Origin: Patellaria atrata CBS 101060
Lineage: Eukaryota > Ascomycota > Dothideomycetes > Patellariales > Patellariaceae
Length of the DNA stretch: 64,000 nucleotides
Direction: 5' to 3'
NCBI GenBank assembly: GCA_010093705.1
Contig: MU006107.1
Coordinates: 7,281-71,280, forward strand
Shown here piece by piece: positions 57,184-64,000 of the stretch. Numbering within the stretch: position 1 is the stretch's first letter; each line of letters opens with the position of its first letter. The translations under genes were made by a program, and so were the position numbers. The notes under the pieces are model-generated. The model did not search any database. It was given only the letters and a program-made list of their open reading frames with translations, and was not told where the DNA came from.

Positions 57184-57767
57184 TTTGGTCAAATGCAGAT
57201 ATCTACAAGGTCAATTGAAACGGGAGGGGTACTATTGCAATGAAAATATCTGTTTTTGAGATGAAGACTCTGAGATTGTAAGTATATGAGTGATGAGGAG
57301 TGGAATTAAAGTCGAAATCGAAGTTGTCGCGTTATGCCCAGATGACGTCACGTGTAAACCGGGCAAATATGATGTTCCACGCTATACTCTATAGGTACGG
57401 TAAATTGAGTTATTAAAACCTAAAAGGAACGGACGGAAACGGAATGGAACTCTTGGTTAAAAAATACATAACATCTCGTTACTCAGGCAACTGTAAATCT
57501 CAAAACTTCCCCTCTCTTATCACAGCTCCCGAATTCCTGTACGATTGTGCTTGAAATGTTCTACATTGTTCCCTTTCGTAAGAATGAATCAGGCAAAGAG
57601 AGTAGCGTTATGAAGCAAATTCCGGATACTATTCCCCTAGGTAACCTGTTCCTGAAGGTCAAGTCAGTATTCGCAAGTTGGCAAACATCCGGTCCAACGT
57701 ATCCATATGCTCTGGTCGAACTTGGGTGTGCATAGTCAATAGTAAATTCCAAACTCTTGTCCTAACC
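57184..57767. other. Region between the acidic protein start and HEM4 stop
   Basis: 584 bases, tandem orientation. GATGACGTCACGTG near 57341-57354 contains an overlapping CRE-like TGACGTCA and a CACGTG E-box, good candidates for bZIP and bHLH sites in the promoter of the upstream minus-strand gene. Purine-rich GGAACGGACGGAAACGGAATGGAA lies near 57426. No gene seen. Confidence 0.5.
57341..57354. promoter_or_regulatory. Candidate CRE/E-box composite site
   Basis: The palindrome TGACGTCA overlaps the palindrome TCACGTG by three bases, 158-171 bases upstream of the acidic-protein ATG at 57183. Both are known ascomycete bZIP and bHLH target shapes. Function here is inferred from sequence only. 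Confidence 0.4.
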
Positions 57768-58745
57768 TTACAGTGACATGCCCTTCATGAACTCAGAAAT
57801 ACCCTCCGCTACACCCTCCGGACTTGGTTTTTCCGCGCAAACATCCGGCTCAAACCCGAACTCACGGAGAAGAAAATCCCTCGTCGTCGGGCCAATCGTG
57901 ATAACATATGTCTTCCTCTCCTCAACAGCAGGTTGCGCCGCCCTACCGGTATCCCGGTCAAGCCATCGCAAACACTCGAGCATGGCCTTGCACCCAGTAG
58001 GCGAGAAGACCACGACCCACTGACACGGGACCTCCCCCTCACCATTTCTCTCAAGGATATCCGAGAACGTAGACGCAAAAGCCGCTAATTCCCCCGTCTC
58101 ATAGACCTCCAATTCCGTGACAATGATCCTCTTTCTCTCCGGCAGTTCCGTGGACCACAGCGTCTTGGGAATGATATCCCGTCTCTGCTCGCCCACGAGG
58201 AACAAGATGCCCTTCTTATACCCATCTACGCCATCCGGCACCTCGTTCAGCCCGTTGTAATGCTCTAATATGAACCCCGCCAACGCCTGCCCGTTTCCCG
58301 TCTCTTCACCCAGGATGGGACATTTCAGTCCCAACGCCCTCAATCCCCGTGCGGTGGCAGGTCCCACGGCGTAGAAAACGGTATCCTGCGTCAGCAGTTC
58401 GTCCACCTTATACTGCTGCAAGCGAAGGTCCTGTATGACCTTGGTAAACGCCTCGACGGCTCGTTGCGAGGTGAAAATGATGGCGCCATATTGAGCCGAT
58501 CGTCTACCCCATCTCTTCCCGTCTACGAAGCCAACAAACCCCTTCGTGATATCGGCATTTGAAGGCGCTGTTATCGTCTCCCGGAGATGCTTCAGCGAGT
58601 CTTGCTTGAAGCGGTGTTCGAGCACAGGCACGAACTGGGGGTCGTAGCGCCCACAGTCAAGAGCGCGAAGATACTCTTCATACCCATCGCTCGGGCTCGA
58701 TTTCGTCTTCAAAAGCAGAATCGGGACTCTGAGCGGGTCACCCAT
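57768..58745 (-). CDS. HEM4: Uroporphyrinogen-III synthase
   Basis: A single exon of 325 residues. The enzyme closes and rearranges hydroxymethylbilane to uroporphyrinogen III, the fourth haem step, in the cytosol. Sequence is poorly conserved in the family, but the fold markers are visible: PILLLKTKSSPSDGYEEYL at the start, GAIIFTSQRAVEAF, the hinge TVFYAVGPATARGLRALG, ILFLVGEQRRDIIPKTL, ELEVYETGEL, VVFSPTGCKAML and the C-terminal ITIGPTTRDFL with SPEGVAEGI. The start is set at the ATG of MGDPLRVP; the frame before it opens with GTG. It faces ERV1 across 199 bases. Confidence 0.9.
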   Translation of the reverse strand: MGDPLRVPILLLKTKSSPSDGYEEYLRALDCGRYDPQFVPVLEHRFKQDSLKHLRETITAPSNADITKGFVGFVDGKRWGRRSAQYGAIIFTSQRAVEAFTKVIQDLRLQQYKVDELLTQDTVFYAVGPATARGLRALGLKCPILGEETGNGQALAGFILEHYNGLNEVPDGVDGYKKGILFLVGEQRRDIIPKTLWSTELPERKRIIVTELEVYETGELAAFASTFSDILERNGEGEVPCQWVVVFSPTGCKAMLECLRWLDRDTGRAAQPAVEERKTYVITIGPTTRDFLLREFGFEPDVCAEKPSPEGVAEGISEFMKGMSL

Positions 58746-58944
58746 GTTTCGCACATCGCTCCCGCATCTCCATCCTCACTCGCTCCGTGTCGTCATCAAT
58801 CCAGAAAAAAAAATGTGTTATCGGCAAAACCCCGGCACCTACTTCCCTTTTTGTTAATATATCAAACCTCATCAAGAACAGGCCAACACCGAATTCCCGG
58901 GGTCGGAGTCCTCGGTTTCAAAAAATGACTTGCGCCCATCCGAC
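58746..58944. promoter_or_regulatory. Shared promoter of HEM4 and ERV1
   Basis: Only 199 bases separate the two divergent ATGs, so they probably share regulatory sequence. No clear TATA box or CCAAT is seen in the centre; the strand toward ERV1 is rich in AAAAAAAA and CCTCAT-like words. Confidence 0.5.
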
Positions 58945-59690
58945 ATGCCAGTCACCTCCACGCCCTTCCCCATCCTCTCGCAATTCCTCTGCCAAGTCGA
59001 GAAACTGACCGGCGTACCCCCCCAACCCCTCGACGCGCCTGGCTCCGCGATGCTGGACGGCGAACCGCCCAAAGAGCTGCCGAAGGGCGTGGTCATCGGC
59101 CCGGATGGGAAACCGTGAGTATACACATACCTTATCCTCAATCGGCGTCGCGAAGTCTGGGAGCTTATCGTGGGATGGGAGACAGATGCCGCACCTGCAC
59201 GTCCTCAGCAGCATGGAAGCAGATGCTTAAACAGAAACAACCAAGTAGCACCAAACCCTCATCCTCACCTACCTTCCCACCCACCGCGACGGCGACCGGC
59301 GTCGCCGCCGCAACAGCCTCGACGATAAACACCTTCGACCGCGCCGACTGCCCACCAGACGTGGAGCAGCTCGGCCGCTCCTCCTGGACCCTCCTGCACT
59401 CCATCACCGCGACCTACCCCCGCAACCCGCCCGTAAGCCTCCAGCAAGAGACGCGCGCCTTCGTAACGGCGTTCTCGAAACTTTACCCGTGCTGGACGTG
59501 CGCGGAGGATTTCCAAGCCTGGTTGAAAGACGACCGGAACGCGCCGAAGGTGAGCTCGCGGGAGGAGTTCGGGCGCTGGATGTGCGAGGCGCATAATGCC
59601 GTGAACGTCAAACTGGGGAAGGAGAGGTTTGATTGCGATAGATGGGAGGAGAGATGGAGGACTGGGTGGAAGGATGGGCGTTGTGATTAG
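58945..59690 (+). CDS. ERV1: Mitochondrial FAD-linked sulfhydryl oxidase Erv1
   Basis: Exons 58945-59114 and 59186-59690 (71-nt intron) give 224 residues. Erv1 reoxidises Mia40 in the intermembrane space and passes electrons to cytochrome c or oxygen. The shuttle disulfide is CRTC at residues 58-61, just across the splice junction. The core starts PPDVEQLGRSSWTLLHSITATYP; the active-site pair is YPCWTCAEDF near residues 159-162, and the C-terminal FAD/structural part WMCEAHNAVNVKLGKERFDC keeps the HNxVN motif and both cysteines. A Ser/Thr/Ala-rich linker of about 50 residues joins shuttle and core, longer than in yeast. The start is the ATG at 58945; an upstream ATG at 58925 is out of frame. 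Confidence 0.93.
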
Positions 59691-60719
59691 ATATGCTGCT
59701 TTTAGGTGCTCTCTTTGGGACTGAGTGTGCAAAATATGGGGCCCAAAACTGGCCTTGGTTAGGATAATGTGAGTTGTGCTGTACATATGTATTACGAATA
59801 TATACGTCTCTATCTATGGCTTAGTGCTATATTTGGAAACCTAACTATACGGATTATATTTTCCTTCTGTGAAATGAACGATAGTAGTGTACTGAAGATC
59901 ATCATATTCAAACCTGATCAAATCCACTTGGATCCGCTTCTCACGTTCCACTGCCGAGTGTACTGACTGTATCCGGGCCATGCAAGTAAATTGAAACTCT
60001 GGGTAGAGGACCGGAGTTTGAAAGTAAGGAGTGGATCCGAGTGGCTTAGATACGCGTTGATAGGATCACCCATATAGCCGATAATGGGATAGGAAAGCTG
60101 AAGATTTGCTAACCTAGTCACACAAATCATCTTCACGGAAAACGAATATTTGCAAAGGAGAATAGCGAAGTCTATATCATCAATTCAATGGACCGATGCT
60201 TTTCCATAACTTCCTAAACAAGACGGTGGAGCGCCCAGCATACGGTCGTTCCTCCCACTGACTCGGCTATTCAACCGTAATCCCAAATAACAGATCCTGC
60301 TTCTCGAAGAGCTCTTCAGAGTTGTCCTAAACATAAAAGTGCCAGCCCAAGAGAAAATGTTGAAATTTCTCCCAAACGCCGACGCTAAAACCACTATGCC
60401 CCAAATCTTGCTTTGCGGTCTACGAGACCTTTCTGCTAGCGGAGTTAAACCGCTCGTCTAATCCCTGATCTATGTTGAAACTTGCTTGTTGAGATCGGAT
60501 AATAGAAACGAAGAAACACAAAAAGCCCCCTATCTATTAGAATGGGACTATTCGACTCGAACTGATGTGACGATAATTACGTTTCCAAAGAAGCCCGCCG
60601 AAAAAAGGATTATTTTTTTTTGAAGCAGATGAGTTGAACACCTTTATATGCTGGTATATGTAAAAGAAAACGTTAAAGAGCAAACATCGACTTTTCATCA
60701 CAGTCGTAGCAGGCGTGAT
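59691..60719. other. Convergent intergenic region
   Basis: 1.03 kb between ERV1 and the SAM synthetase stop. GAAAAAAGG and TTTTTTTT runs near 60597-60621 are plausible mRNA-end sequence. No gene or repeat seen. Confidence 0.5.
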
Positions 60720-62053
60720 TTACAACACCAACTGCTTGGGCTTCTCCCAGGCGAACTTCTGGTTGGTGAAGTGACCGTTCTTGGCCGTCTGGAAGTAGAT
60801 AGGATTGGTGAGGTTGAGTTCCTTGACGATAACACCGGGTCTGAGATCGAAGTTCTTCCTTATGATTTGAACGAGCTCATCAGAAGTCTTCTCAGAGGTG
60901 CCATAGGTTTCGACGAAGAGAGATAGTGGCTCCGAGACACCGATGGCGTACGAGAGCTGGACGAGGGCACGGCGGGCAAGACCAGCGTTGACGAGAGATT
61001 TGGCGATCCAGCGGGCAAGGTAAGCGGCCGAGCGATCGACCTTGGAGTAGTCCTTTCCGGAGAAAGCACCACCACCATGGGCTCCCCAACCACCGTAGGT
61101 ATCGACGATGATCTTACGCCCAGTCAAACCGGCATCACCCTGAGGACCACCAATGATGAAGAGGCCGGAGGGTTGAATCTAATACTGTATTAATGTGAGC
61201 ACTAACGATGTGAAACCGTGCCACTTACATGGTACACAGTCCTCTCATCGAGAAGGTGCTCCGGAATGACCTTCTTGATGACCTTCTCCTTGATCTCCTT
61301 GCGGAGCTCCTCGGTAGTGATATCTTCGCTGTGTTGAGCAGAGACAACGACTGTGTCAACTCTCTTGGGGACAACGGCGCCACCATCGTGCTCGTACTCG
61401 ACAGTGACTTGGGTCTTAGTGTCGGGTCTCAACCACGAAAGGGTGCCGTTCTTCCTGGACTCGGTCATAACGCTGTTAAGCCTGTGGGACAAAAGAAGAG
61501 TAAGGGGCAGGAGCTCAGGGGTCTCATCAGTGGCATAGCCAAACATGATGCCCTGGTCACCAGCACCAAGCTTCTCAAGGGCTTCGTCCAAGTGGAGACC
61601 CTGGGCAATATCTGGGGATTGTTGCTCAATGGCAACTAGAACGTTACAAGTCTTGTAGTCGAAACCTTTAGAGGAGTCATCGTAGCCAATATCCTTGATA
61701 GCGTTGCGGATGACCTTCTGGTAGTCTAGGCGAGCCTTGGTGGTGATCTCACCAAAAACCATGATCATACCGGTCTTGGTAGCGGTCTCGCAAGCGACCT
61801 TGGAGAGGGGATCCTCGGCAAGGCAGGCATCGAGAACGGCATCAGATACCTGATCGCTATTGTATTCAGTAATCGTTCTCGACGGTCAATTGAACTGTCG
61901 TGCTCAGGAATGAGAGACTCACGCGATCTTATCAGGATGGCCTATAGTAGCGTCGTCAGAATTTCTCGACAGATATTAAAATACTGAAGGGATTGGTTTA
62001 CCTTCTCCTACAGACTCCGAGGTAAAGAGGAATGTTTTACCGCCTGCGCCCAT
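60720..62053 (-). CDS. SAM2: S-adenosylmethionine synthetase
   Basis: Four coding exons (62053-62002, 61941-61923, 61856-61229, 61178-60720) give 385 residues, the usual length. It makes AdoMet from methionine and ATP in the cytosol. Exon 1 ends in FTSESVGEG; the second exon is only 19 nt and encodes the catalytic HPDKIA block; exon 3 opens [16 protein letters not shown]. Later blocks include [34 protein letters not shown], the ATP loop [39 protein letters not shown] and [14 protein letters not shown]. Third-position use is strongly biased toward C and G, as in very highly expressed fungal genes. Symbol follows yeast; SAM1 and SAM2 are not separable here. Confidence 0.97.
61923..61941 (-). 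other. 19-nt internal exon of the SAM synthetase gene
   Basis: Bounded by CTATAG and GTGAGT on the minus strand, it encodes the end of the Gly codon, HPDKI and two bases of Ala. It holds the catalytic histidine, so skipping would destroy the enzyme and shift the frame. Confidence 0.9.
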
Positions 62054-63203
62054 TGTAATTGTTAGTATCTTATGTTGATGTTGTATGAGATTCGAAAAAA
62101 GAAGTTCGGTTGAGAAATGGCGCAATAGGGTGATAGAAAAAAAAGTTGACCGCGAGATCGGAGAATCGTTTATGCCGTACCCTTACTCCCAGTGCCATTA
62201 ATTGCTCCGCTAACCATTTTCGATGATATATTGATAGTGGGAAGAGAGTAGAAAATTAACAATGTATGCGAAATCTCAGGTGCCGAAGATACTGTTGTGT
62301 CACAGGAATTCTTTTTATCTGGCAGATGTTGGGACGACAAGGAGGCGGGAAACGTGATGTTTTTATAGGTTGAGGTCAGTGGTCGGAATCCGGGAAGAGA
62401 TCAATATGATGACAAAAATTTCATAGCACAAGCGTGAGAAGCTTTTTTATTTTTTTGTACTGCAGGTAACAATGACAAGGAGCCAAAATGGTACAGGAGC
62501 CGAATGGGAACTGATGGTGCTGCAGGTGTACAGCAGTCGACGCTGTACCTGTGCTTTAGGACCCGTTGTGCTCGAAACTGTCAGATTGCGGGATTCACCC
62601 AAAGGAGTAGCACACCGATCCAGACGCCTTGCATATTCGGCGTCGTAGGCCTATTCTATATCGCTTGTTCGCCATACTTCCCCAACTTTTGGAGGAGAAT
62701 TTGGAAAAATTTCTGCAGAATTTGGCCACTTTATTATGGTCCGAATTCGTCCGTAAAGCCTGCGGTATCTTCGCCGTGTAAAGGGAAGTTATCACCTTTC
62801 ACCTCAGTACTCTGTACTTTTATTGTTGTATTGGAGGGTACATATAAAACGACATGTCACCCCCTCTCCTCCATGAGAATAGCTGCATTATATAGAAAAC
62901 GTCATGTAGCTCTCCTAAGTCGTGCGTATATCTGACGAAACCAACTACTTACCTAATGTAGTACTCTACAGAAGCTGACATTTGTGAATTTAACCATTAT
63001 GTAGATGATAGGTGAAATGTTATCTTCCATCCATGGCTCTACCTAAAATATATTTTCCGTGATCTTAGATTTGGCACGGTACAACACTTCACAACCGACC
63101 AACATGAGATATTGCCCATACGCAAATCCCCAAACTCGCACATCCCATGCCACTCGAAACAACCTTTCTTGTCCCATAAAGCTATCAATACCCGGTGCCC
63201 AAG
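62054..63203. other. Divergent region between SAM2 and GPN3
   Basis: 1.15 kb between two divergent starts. The part next to SAM2 has A-rich patches and CT tracts on the minus strand. A frame at 62504-62935 (143 codons) reads as random, Cys- and Arg-rich sequence. Nothing else seen. Confidence 0.5.
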
Positions 63204-64000
63204 ATGAGTAAATACGGCGTTCTGGTAATGGGGCCCGCAGGTAATTCCTCACCGTCCTTCCCAAGCTCCCCGCGATGGAAAGACCCAAACTAACACCACC
63301 ACCCACCCCCTCCCCCCAGGCGCAGGCAAAACAACCTTCTGCAGCAAGCTCCTCGAGCACCTGCGCAACAACAAACGCTCCTACTTCTACATCAACCTCG
63401 ACCCCGCCGCCGAAACCTTCACGCATGAGCCCGACATCGACATCAAAGACCTGATCTCGCTCTCGGACGTCATGGAAGAGATGTCCCTCGGCCCTAACGG
63501 CGGGCTGATCTACTGCTTCGAATTCCTCCTCGAGAACCTCGACTTCCTGACCGAGCCGCTCGAGCCCGTGACGGAGGAATACCTCATCGTGATCGATATG
63601 CCGGGGCAAATAGAGCTGTACACGCACGTGCCGATCCTGCCGGCGCTGGTGAGGCATCTGATGCGCGGGAGCCTGAACGTCAATCTCTGCGCGGCGTATT
63701 TGCTCGAGGCGACTTTCGTCGTGGACAGGGCGAAGTTTTTCGCTGGCACGTTGAGTGCGATGAGCGCCATGTTGATGCTGGAGATGCCGCATGTGAACAT
63801 CCTGTCGAAGATGGATCTTATAAAGGGTACGGTGCCTCGTCGGGAGCTCAAACGCTTCGTGAACCCGGACATAGGGCTATTGGACGACGATCCTACGGTT
63901 CCGCAAAAGGGGAATCTGATGGCGGGACGGTTGGGGGAGGAAGACGATGTTCCGTCGAGTAGTAAGAGTATAATGACAGGCACAAGCTTTCAAAAGCTGA
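63204..64000 (+). CDS. GPN3: GPN-loop GTPase 3 (5' part, runs off the window)
   Basis: Exon 63204-63240, a 79-nt intron with a C-rich 3' end, then 63320 to the window edge: about 239 residues are visible. GPN GTPases help assemble and import RNA polymerase II. The P-loop [11 protein letters not shown] spans the splice junction; LDPAAE follows, then [19 protein letters not shown] with the GPN insertion, [13 protein letters not shown] (G3), and [11 protein letters not shown] as the guanine-specificity site. The Asn-Gly-Gly-Leu after GPN and the overall spacing fit GPN3 (GPN2 is the near alternative). The visible C-terminal piece is acidic ([18 protein letters not shown]). The end of the gene lies outside. 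Confidence 0.92.

Noticed and set aside
62504-62935. A 143-codon frame between SAM2 and GPN3
   Set aside because: Cys/Arg-rich random-looking sequence with no domain; in a promoter region.
63043-63983. Long minus-strand frames opposite GPN3
   Set aside because: Mirror frames of a GC-rich coding exon; the plus strand carries all GTPase motifs.

Overview
The window is nuclear DNA of a filamentous ascomycete (Pezizomycotina). Most genes carry short introns of about 47-65 nt, usually with GTAAGT/GTATGT donors, CTAAC/CTGAC branch sites and TAG/CAG acceptors. Genes lie close together on both strands, and nearly every product has a recognisable ascomycete orthologue. The protein flavour (ATG9, UBR7-type protein, S. 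pombe srp1-type SR factor, DDHD phospholipase, secreted Gln/Asn/Gly-rich protein) suggests Leotiomycetes or a near relative; that placement is inference. I rebuilt exon structures by hand from frame, splice signals and family conservation. Some open frames begin with TTG or GTG, so starts were moved to the ATG that fits the family.

Layout, left to right. 1-98 is a 14-bp tandem repeat cut by the window edge. 344-8033 holds ATG9 (-), COG6 (+), a BolA/Fra2-like protein (-) and a six-exon NIF3-like gene (+). 8313-13297 is the divergent pair MCM2 (-) and a UBR7/mlo2-like UBR-box protein (+). 13298-17852 is gene-poor, with one unrecognised reading frame and coding-like scraps. 17853-24552 holds HIS7 (-), a sterol O-acyltransferase (-) and a polytopic membrane protein (+). 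25900-33142 holds an srp1-like SR factor (-), NAB2 (+), HEM14 (+), a small conserved protein (+) and an SRPBCC-like membrane-anchored protein (-). 33143-36474 is sparse: a stand-alone protein kinase with HND in place of HRD, followed by a candidate tRNA-derived SINE.

36475-47633 holds a DDHD phospholipase (+), KXD1 (-), an unrecognised frame, SEC18/NSF (-) and a PhzF-family protein (+). 49374-50994 is a secreted protein built from Gln/Asn/Gly, Asp-Ala-Gly-Ala and Arg/Gly/Phe repeats around a conserved core. 52148-57183 holds a SAS2-type MYST acetyltransferase (-), a BTB/POZ gene that looks decayed (-) and an acidic conserved fungal protein (-). 57768-64000 holds HEM4 (-), ERV1 (+), S-adenosylmethionine synthetase with a 19-nt internal exon (-), and the 5' part of GPN3 (+), which runs off the window.

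The genes are mostly housekeeping and do not form a cluster. Loose themes recur: membrane traffic and autophagy (ATG9, COG6, SEC18, KXD1, DDHD lipase), haem and Fe-S or mitochondrial redox metabolism (HEM14, HEM4, ERV1, BolA), and mRNA biology (srp1-like, NAB2). I found no CRISPR, rRNA, secondary-metabolite cluster or virus-like element. The items most worth a second look are the SINE-like element, the HND kinase beside it, the repeat-built secreted protein, the decayed BTB gene, and the very small exons in the SAM synthetase and UBR7-like genes.
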